Part shown: piece after piece, positions 1 through 6,604 of the stretch | How the letters are laid out: each line of letters starts with the position of its first letter | Position numbering within the stretch: position 1 is the stretch's first letter | Assembly (NCBI GenBank): GCA_029938185.1 | Contig: JAOZVK010000146.1 | Coordinates: 1-11,217 of the forward strand | Direction: 5' to 3' | DNA length: 11,217 bases | DNA from: Bacteroidales bacterium | Lineage (GTDB): Bacteria > Bacteroidota > Bacteroidia > Bacteroidales > JAOZVK01 | Notes under the pieces: model-generated | What the model was told of the DNA's origin: nothing | The model's input: the letters and a program-made list of their open reading frames with translations, nothing else | Database searches by the model: none | Position numbers and translations under genes: made by a program

Positions 1-74
1 ATAAAAATGCTTTAATAGTTTAATTATCAAACAGTTTTAAGTTCGTAAAGTAGAAATATAAATAATAATAAAAA

Positions 75-581
75 TCACAATAACTGTAACTGCTTTGGTA
101 GCTCGTTTATCAATTCTTTTGTTTGTATATATGCTTTCGTTTGTCTTATTTTTCCCTTTTTAAATGTTTTATAAAGTTCAAAATCTACTATTTCATCAAA
201 TTCTGGAAAAAATGAAACAATGGTATCGCAATTTTGTAAATTTTTATCTAATGTTAAAATAATTCTTTCAAAATAATTTTCTAACAAATTAATATTTCTT
301 TTCAATGTCGATGTTAAGTCAATCGCATCTATTAGTCTTGTATTTTGAGGATAAAATGTAAGGTCAAATTTTAGTTTCTCTTTTTCATTAGGGATTGAAA
401 CTTCTAATTCATTTGTATATTGCTTTATCCATGTATCAAAGCGAAAATCCCGTTGAGAAAAGGTAAAATTATATTCTTGTTCATTTAGTTTAAACGAAGA
501 ATTTTCAAGTTGAGTTTTGAATTTGTCAATTTCAACTGGTTTTTTTAGAAATATCATTATACTGTGTTGAACTGCCGACAT
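75..581 (-). CDS. Hypothetical protein, 168 aa, family not recognised
   Basis: I do not recognise this protein. It is a soluble-looking, charged protein rich in Lys, Glu, Phe and Ile, with no signal peptide, no membrane segment and a single cysteine (C118). Residues 95-115 look helical, and the C-terminus (about 140-168) is lysine-rich. The codon use is AT-biased like its neighbours, and the frame is open over 500 bases, so it is probably a real gene. The ATG at 581 is used here; an internal Met at residue 9 (557) is an alternative start, because no Shine-Dalgarno sequence separates them, as is usual in Bacteroidota. It ends with TGA at 75-77. It stands alone: the neighbour upstream (to the right) is a repeat-filled spacer, and its downstream neighbour lies outside the window. 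Function unknown. Confidence 0.6.
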   Translation of the reverse strand: MSAVQHSIMIFLKKPVEIDKFKTQLENSSFKLNEQEYNFTFSQRDFRFDTWIKQYTNELEVSIPNEKEKLKFDLTFYPQNTRLIDAIDLTSTLKRNINLLENYFERIILTLDKNLQNCDTIVSFFPEFDEIVDFELYKTFKKGKIRQTKAYIQTKELINELPKQLQLL

Positions 582-631
582 AATTATAATTTTGTTTGAA
601 CTGTAATTTTTATTTTTTTACTGTAATTTTC

Positions 632-758
632 GGCTACCCGTCAGAAGTTGGACAGTGTTGAATATTAATTTGTTATAATTTATATGTAAGAGCAAATTGG
701 TCAGACCGCTTGAAGCGGTCAGACCAGTGTACTTTTGTCCAACTTTAAACGGGTAGCC
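632..758. repeat. MITE-like element A with 23-bp inverted ends
   Basis: The left end (632-654) begins GGCTACCCG and ends AAGTTGGACA. The right end (736-758) is its reverse complement at 20 of 23 positions. The interior holds a 27-nt hairpin (699-725) with inner symmetry GACCGCTT-G-AAGCGGTC. There is no ORF inside. The same end sequences reappear at 8701-8850, so this looks like a small non-autonomous mobile or REP-type unit. T-rich flanks lie on both sides, but no clear target duplication can be claimed. Confidence 0.6.
699..725. repeat. 27-nt palindrome inside element A
   Basis: GGTC at each outer edge pairs with GACC, one A-A mismatch follows, and then GACCGCTT pairs with AAGCGGTC around a central G. 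That is 12 of 13 possible pairs. It is much more GC-rich than its surroundings and resembles a REP-type palindrome. Confidence 0.6.
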
Positions 759-824
759 TTTTATTCCAGTACCATCCCAATCCATGGGCTATGAAGCACT
801 CAAGATTTCGCTTACTTCGAATGT

Positions 825-929
825 AAGGTCTTCGACCTATTTTATAGTTGCTTACGCATTAGTATAAAAACAACTTAATCAGAATATTACGGATAAGTAA
901 ATGTCGAAAAAATTTTGTAACAGTACTTA
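825..929 (+). repeat. Long copy (about 105 bp) of the GGTCTTCGACC repeat
   Basis: It starts with AAGGTCTTCGACCTATTT, continues through TAGTTGCTTACG, and ends TTTTGTAACAGTACTTA. It matches 7564-7668 almost base for base over the same 105-bp length, with about a dozen differences by eye. The core AGGTC-TTC-GACCT forms a 5-bp stem with a 3-nt loop. There is no open reading frame. Confidence 0.75.
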
Positions 930-1142
930 TTACTTTCCCAAGCTCCCCGAAAAAAGCAAAAAAATGAATTTAAAAAAGCGTGGAAACTGTAACTTATCCG
1001 AATGTGAGGTTCTGGTAAACCCATACTGACAAATAAGAACAGCCCACACCAAATGGTGTGAGCATCTGACTTTCAATTTCTTTTTGTGTCATTTTTTTAG
1101 TTATGAATGCAACGAACTGAAAAACCATGTGCTTGTGGTGAG

Positions 1143-1184
1143 ATTAGAAAACCACATATATATGTTTGTGGTTTTCTAATTTTT
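1143..1184 (+). terminator. Intrinsic-terminator-like stem-loop without an obvious upstream gene
   Basis: ATTAGAAAACCACA (1143-1156) pairs perfectly with TGTGGTTTTCTAAT (1167-1180) around a 10-nt loop, and a T run follows at 1180-1184. The T run is on the plus strand only, so it would end a plus-strand transcript. No plus-strand gene lies upstream in the window, so it may end a small RNA. On the minus strand it could only act as a stem downstream of sucC. Confidence 0.5.
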
Positions 1185-1249
1185 ATATTAACAAAATATT
1201 TAATTTAATATTGCTAAATTAAATTTTTGAAATGTAGCTTATTATAATA

Positions 1250-1286
1250 TTATGTGCGTAAGCAATATTAAAAAGGTCGAAGACCT
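1250..1286 (-). repeat. GGTCTTCGACC repeat copy directly after the sucC stop codon
   Basis: Read on the minus strand, the unit is AGGTCTTCGACCTTTTTAAT followed by ATTGCTTACGCAC. The hairpin starts 1-2 bases after the sucC stop (TAA at 1290-1288) and is followed by five T residues, so in this copy it could act as a weak intrinsic terminator for sucC. Confidence 0.7.
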
Positions 1287-1287
1287 C

Positions 1288-2484
1288 TTAAACCATTTTG
1301 CTTACAAGGTCGGCAGCTTCTTGTAGTGTAATTGCCGAATGTACTTTTAGTCCTGAATTGTCAATAAGAGCTTTGCCCTCTATTGCATTTGTTCCTTGTA
1401 GTCTAACAATTACAGGTATTGAAATATTTCCTATTGATTTGTAAGCATCAACAACTCCTTGAGCTACTCTATCGCATCTAACAATTCCTCCAAAAATATT
1501 TAATAAAATTGCTTTAACGTTTGGATCTTTTAAAATAATTCTAAATCCGGCTTCAACAGTTTCAGCACTTGCAGAGCCACCTACATCTAGAAAGTTAGCA
1601 GGATCGCCACCCGACAATTTTATAATATCCATTGTTGCCATTGCAAGTCCAGCACCATTTACCATACAACCAACATTTCCACTTAGCTTTACAAAATTAA
1701 GATTATATTTGCTTGCTTCAACTTCGGCAGGGTCTTCTTCTGACAAATCACGCATTGCAGCATATTCTTTTTGTCTAAACAATGCATTATCATCAATCTT
1801 TACTTTACTATCAGCTGCAAGTACCAAGTCATCAGATGTTTTAAATACTGGATTTATTTCAAACATTGATGAGTCACTTGCTACGTAAGCTTTGTAAAGA
1901 GAAGTAACAAATTTTGTCATTTGTTTAAATGCTTTACCTGATAGTCCTAAATTAAAAGCAACGCGCCGTGCTTGAAATGGTAAGATACCTGTTCTTGGGT
2001 CAATTTCTTCTTTAAATATTAGTTCAGGAGTGTTTGCTGCTACGGCTTCAATATCCATTCCGCCTTCTGGAGAATACATTATCATGTTTTTGCCTGTATT
2101 TCTGTTCAGCAGTACGCTCATGTAATATTCTTCAATATTTATTTCGCCATTTTGGTTTGGATAAAAAATACTTTGTTCAATCAAAACTTTATGAACTTCT
2201 TTACCTTCAGGGCCTGTTTGGTGAGTAACCAATGTCATTCCAAGAATGTCTTTTGCAAATTGTTCAACCTCATCAAAAGACTTTGCAATTTTTACTCCAC
2301 CACCTTTTCCTCTTCCACCGGCATGTATTTGAGCTTTTACAGCAAAACTACTATTACCTACATCTTTTTTAATTTGTCGTGCAGCTTGAACAGCAGCGGC
2401 AGGAGTATCAACAACGATTCCTTCTGGAACGCTAACTCCATATTTTTTTAATATTAATTTTCCTTGATATTCGTGTAAATTCAT
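1288..2484 (-). CDS. sucC: Succinyl-CoA synthetase (ADP-forming), beta subunit
   Basis: SucC pairs with the alpha subunit SucD to interconvert succinyl-CoA plus NDP and phosphate with succinate, CoA and NTP in the cytoplasmic TCA cycle. The 398-aa length is close to the family norm (E. coli 388). The protein begins with the typical MNLHEYQGK. An N-terminal ATP-grasp domain carries AQIHAGGRGKGGGVK (51-65), with metal-binding residues in FEINPV (208-213) and in LAADSK (D225). The C-terminal CoA-ligase domain shows GNVGCMVNGAGLAMATMD (269-286), DVGGSAS (300-306) and NIFGGIVRCD (329-338). The conserved motifs are intact, so it should be active. sucD is not next to it. The methyltransferase gene is divergent, starting 177 bp away. 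A repeat hairpin sits directly after the stop. Confidence 0.97.
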   Translation of the reverse strand: MNLHEYQGKLILKKYGVSVPEGIVVDTPAAAVQAARQIKKDVGNSSFAVKAQIHAGGRGKGGGVKIAKSFDEVEQFAKDILGMTLVTHQTGPEGKEVHKVLIEQSIFYPNQNGEINIEEYYMSVLLNRNTGKNMIMYSPEGGMDIEAVAANTPELIFKEEIDPRTGILPFQARRVAFNLGLSGKAFKQMTKFVTSLYKAYVASDSSMFEINPVFKTSDDLVLAADSKVKIDDNALFRQKEYAAMRDLSEEDPAEVEASKYNLNFVKLSGNVGCMVNGAGLAMATMDIIKLSGGDPANFLDVGGSASAETVEAGFRIILKDPNVKAILLNIFGGIVRCDRVAQGVVDAYKSIGNISIPVIVRLQGTNAIEGKALIDNSGLKVHSAITLQEAADLVSKMV

Positions 2485-2661
2485 ATTATTATTGCTTTAT
2501 ATTATTAGCATATCTAAATAATTGACTAATTTAGATTTTTTTATTTTAACTGGCAATAATAATTGTATATTTAGTTTGTATAACATATTTTATAACTATA
2601 TTTTTATAATATTTTTTGCTACTTTTTTTTGTATTAATATATTGAATATATGGAATATAAT

Positions 2662-3192
2662 ATGAGAAAACTCAAAAACAACGAACTTAATCGAATAACA
2701 GTTAAAGAGTTTAAATTAATTAAAAAAAATCCATTTGTAGTAGTTCTTGACAATATTAGGAGTTTAAACAACATAGGCTCTATTTTCAGAACTTCTGATG
2801 CTTTTCTTGTAGAGTCTATATTTTTATGTGGAATTACAGCTTGTCCACCACATAAAGATATTCAAAAAACAGCATTAGGTGCGACAGAATCAGTTGATTG
2901 GGAATACTACAATAATACTATTGATGCTATAAATTATTTGAAATCAAAAAAATATAAAATTATATCAATTGAACAAACAGAGAACTCATTATCTCTGTTG
3001 GATTTTAAGATTGTTTTGAATCAAAAATATGCATTAATTTTTGGAAATGAGGTAAAAGGCGTGTCTCAAAAAGTGGTAGATAACTCGGATAATTCTATTG
3101 AAATACCACAAATGGGAACAAAACATTCATTTAATGTTTCTATAAGTGCTGGTATTGTTTTGTGGGATTTTTTTATAAAATTATCAAAGTAA
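2662..3192 (+). CDS. TrmH/SpoU-family RNA 2'-O-ribose methyltransferase
   Basis: This is a SPOUT-class enzyme that transfers a methyl group from S-adenosylmethionine to a ribose 2'-OH of tRNA or rRNA. The three family motifs are present: motif 1 VLDNIRSLNNIGSIFRTSD (28-46), with the conserved Asn and Arg; motif 2 ALIFGNEVKGVS (124-135); and motif 3 IPQMGTKHSFNVSISAG (148-164), which builds the knotted SAM site. There is no N-terminal L30e-like substrate domain, so it is a short form (176 aa), nearer TrmL/TrmH than RlmB. The exact target base cannot be read from the sequence. I chose the ATG at 2662 because relatives start M(R/K)KLKN.ELNR. An in-frame ATG at 2650 would add four residues. It is divergent from sucC, and a degenerate repeat copy starts at the stop codon. 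Confidence 0.92.
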   Translation: MRKLKNNELNRITVKEFKLIKKNPFVVVLDNIRSLNNIGSIFRTSDAFLVESIFLCGITACPPHKDIQKTALGATESVDWEYYNNTIDAINYLKSKKYKIISIEQTENSLSLLDFKIVLNQKYALIFGNEVKGVSQKVVDNSDNSIEIPQMGTKHSFNVSISAGIVLWDFFIKLSK

Positions 3193-3310
3193 GATTTTCG
3201 ACATATTTAATGTGGCTTACGTATTTTTGTAAATCGTTATCATATAGATAATTGCGTAAATATAAATATCGAGAATTTTTTGTAAGACTATTTAGTACTT
3301 TCAATTCGTA
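3192..3310 (+). repeat. Degenerate copy of the dispersed repeat, after the methyltransferase stop
   Basis: Directly at the stop codon the sequence reads AGATTTTCGACATATTTAA then TGTGGCTTACGTATTTTTGT, matching the repeat consensus with three changes in the hairpin core. The following bases, including TTTTTTGTAAGAC...TAGTACTTTC, resemble the tail of the 105-bp copies, although more weakly. The core hairpin is partly broken here. Confidence 0.55.
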
Positions 3311-3418
3311 CTTATAAAAATACTGTTGTGGCTTGAAACATGTCACATATTCTTACATATATGCGTTATATATTGTTATGTTTTTTTATAGCAATGAAAA
3401 TTAATAATATAGTTTACT

Positions 3419-3451
3419 ACTGTCGGTGTAGCTCAAAGCTACACCGACAGT
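3419..3451. terminator. 15-bp perfect stem-loop between convergent genes
   Basis: ACTGTCGGTGTAGCT (3419-3433) pairs perfectly with AGCTACACCGACAGT (3437-3451) around the loop CAA. It lies 52 bp beyond the sigma-factor stop (minus) and 227 bp beyond the methyltransferase stop (plus), so it could stabilise or end both transcripts. There is no long T run on either side, so it is not a textbook Rho-independent terminator. It could equally be a REP-type palindrome. Confidence 0.55.
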
Positions 3452-3502
3452 TATAACAAGATGAAACAAACCAGTACGAAAAGCTCAAAATCCAAAAAAA
3501 TC

Positions 3503-4357
3503 TTATATATATGATTTAAGTATTTTGCTTCTTGTTTTTATTGATTTTATAATTCTATCTTTTATTTGACGAACTCTTTCTCTTGTTAAACCTAATTTAA
3601 GACCAATATCTTCTAATGTTCGAGGCGACTTCCCTTCTAAACCATAGTAAAGCCTAATGATTTCTGCATCACGTTTAGAAAAAGTAGATAAAATTCGTTC
3701 AATTTCCTTACTTAATGATTCTTTAAGCAATGTATTATCTGGCGTTTTTGCATCTTTATTAATAAAAATATCATATAAATTACCCGGTTCGTCATTTGAA
3801 ATAGGAGCATCCATTGATATATGTTTTCCTAATGAACCCATAATTCGTTTTATATCAGCAGGTGCAATATCTACCTCCTTTGCTATTTCTTCGTGAGTTG
3901 GAACTCTTTCAAATTCTTGTTCTAGCTTTGCAAAGGCTCTATTTATCTTGTTTATTGAGCCAATTTTATTTAAAGGTAGTCTAACAATCCTAGCTTGTTC
4001 GGCTAATGCTTGCAATATTGATTGTCTAATCCACCAAACAGCATATGAAATAAATTTAAATCCCTTCGTTGAATCGAATCTATGAGCTGCTTTTATTAAA
4101 CCAATATTACCTTCGCTTATTAAATCAGACAATGTTAATCCATGATTTTGATATTGCTTAGATACTGATATAACAAAGCGTAAATTTGCTCTTACCAGTT
4201 TATTAAGCGCATAATCATCGCCTTGTTTTATCAGTTTTGATAATTCTACTTCTCCGTCAGGACTAAGTAAGTCTATTTTAGAAACTTCTTGAAAGTATTT
4301 TTCAAGAGATATAGCTTCTCTTCTTGTTAATTGTTTTGTTATTTTTAATTGTTTCAT
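3503..4357 (-). CDS. rpoD: RNA polymerase sigma-70 factor, RpoD-like (Bacteroidota primary type)
   Basis: It directs RNA polymerase to housekeeping promoters. At 284 aa it has the short form typical of the Bacteroidota primary sigma factor: no region 1.1, and region 1.2 at SLEKYFQEVSKIDLLSP (17-33). Region 2 runs from ANLRFVISVSKQYQNHGL (57-74) through GLIKAAHRFDSTKGFKFIS (86-104) to YAVWWIRQSILQALAEQ (105-121), the -10 recognition and melting part. Region 3 covers about 130-180. Region 4 ends with TLEDIGLKLGLTRERVRQIK (247-266), the -35 helix-turn-helix. The C-terminus SKILKSYI is also typical. The start MKQLKITK matches family starts. Some positions look more divergent than in well-known RpoD proteins, so a paralogous group 2 sigma is possible. 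It is divergent from rho. Confidence 0.88.
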   Translation of the reverse strand: MKQLKITKQLTRREAISLEKYFQEVSKIDLLSPDGEVELSKLIKQGDDYALNKLVRANLRFVISVSKQYQNHGLTLSDLISEGNIGLIKAAHRFDSTKGFKFISYAVWWIRQSILQALAEQARIVRLPLNKIGSINKINRAFAKLEQEFERVPTHEEIAKEVDIAPADIKRIMGSLGKHISMDAPISNDEPGNLYDIFINKDAKTPDNTLLKESLSKEIERILSTFSKRDAEIIRLYYGLEGKSPRTLEDIGLKLGLTRERVRQIKDRIIKSIKTRSKILKSYI

Positions 4358-4373
4358 AACCTAATTGTTTCAT
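4302..4373 (-). other. Upstream ORF (23 codons) overlapping the sigma-factor start
   Basis: A 16-bp tandem duplication copies the start region of the sigma gene, including its ATG. The upstream copy's ATG (4373-4371) opens a 23-codon frame that is +1 relative to the sigma gene and ends with TGA at 4304-4302, inside the sigma coding region. Whether it is translated cannot be seen. It could lower or couple translation of the sigma factor. Confidence 0.35.
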
Positions 4374-4377
4374 AACC
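4346..4377. repeat. 16-bp tandem duplication at the sigma-factor start codon
   Basis: TAATTGTTTCATAACC occurs at 4346-4361 and again, identical, at 4362-4377. On the minus strand each unit contains ATGAAACAATTA, so the initiation region of the sigma gene is duplicated exactly. The 16-bp unit is not a multiple of three, so the two ATGs are in different frames. Confidence 0.9.
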
Positions 4378-4396
4378 TATTGAAAAAATCAAATTT

Positions 4397-4432
4397 TTTG
4401 TGTAAAAATATACAATTTACACAAATTGTATA
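4397..4432. promoter_or_regulatory. Two overlapping inverted repeats upstream of the sigma factor
   Basis: TTTGTGTAAA (4397-4406) is inverted as TTTACACAAA (4416-4425) with a 9-nt gap. TATACAATTT (4409-4418) is inverted as AAATTGTATA (4423-4432) with a 4-nt gap. The two pairs share bases, so as RNA only one hairpin could form at a time; as DNA they could be operator sites. A third TTTACACAAA lies at 4594-4603. The position, 40-75 bp before the sigma start, suits control of that gene. The regulator is unknown. Confidence 0.45.
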
Positions 4433-4683
4433 ATAACTGAAAGTTGACATAAAAATTAAATTATTTGCTAAATTTAATAAAAATTTTCATAAATTAATAA
4501 ATTAAATTTAAAAAAAACAATATATTTTTTTTTATTTACTTATATCTCTTATTACATGCACTTTAAATTTTAATAATTATTTCTATTGTTATGTTTACAC
4601 AAAAAAAGTGTACTATAATATAACAACGTGTTTATATTAAATATCTTTTAAAACAAAAACTATTAATAAAAAACATTAATAAT

Positions 4684-4714
4684 TTTGTTATTTATAAGTT
4701 AATACTTAATATTG
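4684..4714 (+). promoter_or_regulatory. Candidate Bacteroidota-type promoter for rho
   Basis: TTTG (4684-4687), a 19-nt spacer, then TAATATTG (4707-4714). This fits the Bacteroidota consensus TTTG-N19-TAnnTTTG with one mismatch in the -7 box. It would leave a leader of roughly 140 nt before the rho ATG. In such AT-rich DNA a chance match is possible. Confidence 0.35.
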
Positions 4715-4741
4715 CAAATAATTAGAGTTTCAAAGCTTTAA

Positions 4742-4789
4742 TTTTATTAGAAAGAACTAATAAAAGTTTAACAATATTAGCTTTTATTA
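4742..4789 (+). promoter_or_regulatory. Alternative hairpins in the rho leader
   Basis: Segment 1 TTTTATTAG (4742-4750) can pair with segment 2 CTAATAAAA (4757-4765). Segment 2 (TAATAAAAG, 4758-4766) can instead pair with segment 3 CTTTTATTA (4781-4789). The two pairings exclude each other, as in an attenuator. Stems are 9 bp and all A/T except one G-C pair, so they are weak, and chance is possible in AT-rich DNA. Confidence 0.35.
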
Positions 4790-4857
4790 TGAGAGGGGGC
4801 TGTTCAAAATCATTTCAAAATTATAATTCACCAAAAATAAATTAATTGTCATAAAGT

Positions 4858-6411
4858 ATGTATGATATTTTAGAATTAAATAAAAAGCTAGTTTCAGAAC
4901 TACGTGTAATCGCTAGAGAATTACAAATAAAAAAAGTAGAATTGATTAAAAAACAAGATCTTATCTACAAAATACTTGACCAACAAGCAATTGATGCAGC
5001 TAGTAAAAAAACTGTAGAGAAAAAAAAACCAAACACATTTATTAAAAAAGATACACCAGAAGTAGAAGAACAAGAAAATCCTATTTACAGTAAAACTAAA
5101 CATGAAGAAACAGAAGCAAGTAGTACTCCTGTAAAAAGTGAAACAACAAAAGTTTATGAAAAACCAAAAAAATTCGACTACGAATCAAAAAGAAACAGTA
5201 AAGATGATAAAAGAGTAGTTAGAAAAAGTGATGATGATAGTAGAAGACGAGATAATTATTATAAAAAATCTGATAAGAAAAGCTATGATTTAGGTGGTAT
5301 TATAACAAACTTGGGAGTTCTTGAGATTATGCCTGATGGATATGGTTTTTTACGTTCGGCTGATTATAACTATTTTAATTCACCTGATGATATATATGTA
5401 TCACAATCTCAAATAAAGTTATTTGGGCTAAAAACAGGTGATACAGTTAAGGGTTTGATTAGACCACCAAAAGAGAGCGAAAAATATTTTCCACTAATTA
5501 AAGTTGAAGAAATCAATGGACGGAATCCAGATTTTGTCAGAGACAGAATTCCATTTGATTATTTAACACCACTTTTCCCAGACGATAAATTTAATATTAC
5601 TGGTAACAGAAAGTCTACATTATCGACCAGATTAGTAGATTTATTTTCTCCAATCGGAAAAGGACAAAGAGGATTGATAGTTGCTCAACCAAAAACAGGA
5701 AAAACAGTTCTTCTAAAAGAAATAGCAAATGCAATTGCTGCTAATCAACCAGATGTATATATGATAATACTGTTGATTGATGAAAGACCTGAAGAAGTTA
5801 CAGATATGGCAAGAAGTGTAAATGCCGAAGTAATCTCATCGACTTTTGACGAACCTGCCGAAAAACATGTAAAAGTTGCAAATATTGTATTGGAAAAAGC
5901 AAAACGATTGGTAGAGTGTGGACATGATGTAGTAATTCTTCTTGATTCAATTACTCGACTTGCAAGAGCATACAACACAGTATCACCAGCTTCGGGTAAA
6001 GTTTTATCAGGCGGTGTAGATGCTAATGCATTACATAAACCAAAAAGGTTTTTTGGTGCAGCAAGAAATATTGAAGATGGTGGTTCATTAACAATAATAG
6101 CGACAGCTTTAATTGATACCGGTTCAAAAATGGATGAAGTTATTTTTGAAGAATTTAAAGGTACTGGTAATATGGAGCTACAACTCGACAGAAAGTTGTC
6201 GAACAAAAGAGTATACCCTGCTGTTGATATTAATGCTTCGAGTACAAGAAGAGAAGATCTATTATTAGATAAAAAGATGTTGAATAGGATTTGGATTTTA
6301 AGAAATTATTTATCTGATATGAACTCTGTAGAAGCAATGGATTTTTTAAAAGATAGAATGTTAAAAACTAATTCAAACGAAGAGTTTTTAATTTCAATGA
6401 ATAGTGAATAA
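4858..6411 (+). CDS. rho: Transcription termination factor Rho
   Basis: Rho is a hexameric RNA-dependent ATPase/helicase that binds nascent RNA and dislodges RNA polymerase. At 517 aa it is longer than E. coli Rho (419 aa). The excess is a lysine-, serine- and aspartate-rich disordered linker (about 46-143) between the N-terminal helical Rho_N segment (MYDILELNKKLVSELRVIA..., 1-44) and the cold-shock-type RNA-binding domain (about 147-222, with MPDGYGFLRS). The ATPase domain has Walker A AQPKTGKT (276-283), a DERPEEVTDM segment (308-317), Walker B VVILLDSITRLARAY (358-372), the Q-loop region SGKVLSGGVDANALHKP (379-395), and a DPxx-free intact core through NASSTRRED (459-467). The start MYDILELN is typical of Bacteroidota. 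It is transcribed away from the sigma gene. A long leader suggests self-control, which is known for Rho in other bacteria. Confidence 0.98.
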   Translation: MYDILELNKKLVSELRVIARELQIKKVELIKKQDLIYKILDQQAIDAASKKTVEKKKPNTFIKKDTPEVEEQENPIYSKTKHEETEASSTPVKSETTKVYEKPKKFDYESKRNSKDDKRVVRKSDDDSRRRDNYYKKSDKKSYDLGGIITNLGVLEIMPDGYGFLRSADYNYFNSPDDIYVSQSQIKLFGLKTGDTVKGLIRPPKESEKYFPLIKVEEINGRNPDFVRDRIPFDYLTPLFPDDKFNITGNRKSTLSTRLVDLFSPIGKGQRGLIVAQPKTGKTVLLKEIANAIAANQPDVYMIILLIDERPEEVTDMARSVNAEVISSTFDEPAEKHVKVANIVLEKAKRLVECGHDVVILLDSITRLARAYNTVSPASGKVLSGGVDANALHKPKRFFGAARNIEDGGSLTIIATALIDTGSKMDEVIFEEFKGTGNMELQLDRKLSNKRVYPAVDINASSTRREDLLLDKKMLNRIWILRNYLSDMNSVEAMDFLKDRMLKTNSNEEFLISMNSE

Positions 6412-6429
6412 GCTCTTCAAAAAAGAGTT
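6411..6429 (+). terminator. Small stem-loop at the rho stop codon
   Basis: AGCTCTT (6411-6417) pairs with AAGAGTT (6423-6429) around CAAAA, with one G-T pair. It starts in the last base of the rho stop codon. It is weak and has no T run of its own; the stronger stem follows at 6444. Confidence 0.3.
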
Positions 6430-6443
6430 ACACAAAAATAGAT

Positions 6444-6488
6444 AAAAACTTTTGTATAGTACTCATAAGTAGCCTTACAAAAGTTTTT
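6444..6488 (+). terminator. Stem-loop downstream of rho, probable terminator
   Basis: AAAAACTTTTGTA (6444-6456) pairs perfectly with TACAAAAGTTTTT (6476-6488) around a 19-nt loop. The right arm itself ends in TTTTT. It lies 33 bp after the rho stop. The left arm plus loop (AAAACTTTTGTA..AGTACTCA) resembles the tail of the 105-bp repeats (AACTTTTGTAACAGTACTTA), so this may be a repeat fragment that became a terminator. Confidence 0.5.
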
Positions 6489-6516
6489 CTACATTTATTT
6501 TTGTTAAATTGCATAT

Positions 6517-6574
6517 TAAGGTCTTCGACCTATTTAATGTGGCTTTCGCATTTTTAAATAGGTCGAAGACCTTA
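6517..6574. repeat. Two head-to-head copies of the dispersed repeat
   Basis: TAAGGTCTTCGACCTATTTA (6517-6536) is exactly inverted at 6555-6574, around an 18-nt centre that carries the TGTGGCTTTCGCATTTTT part of the repeat. The result is a 20-bp stem, stronger than any single copy. It lies between rho and the zinc-ribbon gene, ending about 30 bp before the latter's likely start. Confidence 0.85.
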
Positions 6575-6604
6575 TTTTTAGTTTTCATAAAAAATATAAA
6601 AACC

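Larger units (their letters stand above)
582..1287. other. Gene-free spacer rich in inverted repeats
   Basis: I see no credible coding sequence in these 706 bases. They hold, in order: a MITE-like element with inverted ends (632-758), a small palindrome CCCA-ATCCA-TGGG (776-788), a long copy of the dispersed repeat (825-929), an inverted pair CGGATAAGT (890-898) / ACTTATCCG (992-1000), a GC-richer island (about 980-1075) with the hairpin CACACC-AAAT-GGTGTG (1045-1060), a terminator-like stem (1143-1184), and a short repeat copy touching the sucC stop codon. The GC-richer island may be a structured RNA or another repeat; I cannot tell which from one copy. Confidence 0.7.
4378..4857. other. 480-bp AT-rich divergent spacer between the sigma factor and rho
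   Basis: I see no gene here. It must hold the promoters for both divergent genes. It contains three TTTACACAAA motifs, two overlapping inverted repeats near the sigma gene, a possible rho promoter (4684-4714), and a set of mutually exclusive hairpins in the rho leader (4742-4789) followed by the only G-rich run of the region (GAGAGGGGGC, 4791-4800). Confidence 0.75.

Noticed and set aside
767..790. Resemblance to the 3' part of 5S rRNA on the minus strand (GATGGTACTG, with AGCCCA eight bases upstream)
   Set aside because: Only these two short blocks match with the expected spacing; the rest of 5S rRNA is absent, and the segment is itself a small palindrome (CCCA-ATCCA-TGGG), so chance or a REP unit is more likely.
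2034..2451. Plus-strand open frames inside sucC
   Set aside because: They are antisense shadows of a clearly conserved gene, with cysteine- and phenylalanine-rich translations.
4921..5103. Minus-strand phenylalanine-rich frame inside the rho linker
   Set aside because: It is the antisense of lysine-rich codons, a common artefact, with no independent evidence.
5745..6206. Minus-strand 153-codon frame inside rho
   Set aside because: It is antisense to the conserved ATPase domain of rho; its openness follows from rho codon use.
6509..6604. 32-residue N-terminal extension of the zinc-ribbon protein
   Set aside because: It is encoded by the head-to-head repeat copies (KVFDLFNVAFAF is the translation of the repeat), and the zinc ribbon begins right at the ATG at 6605.
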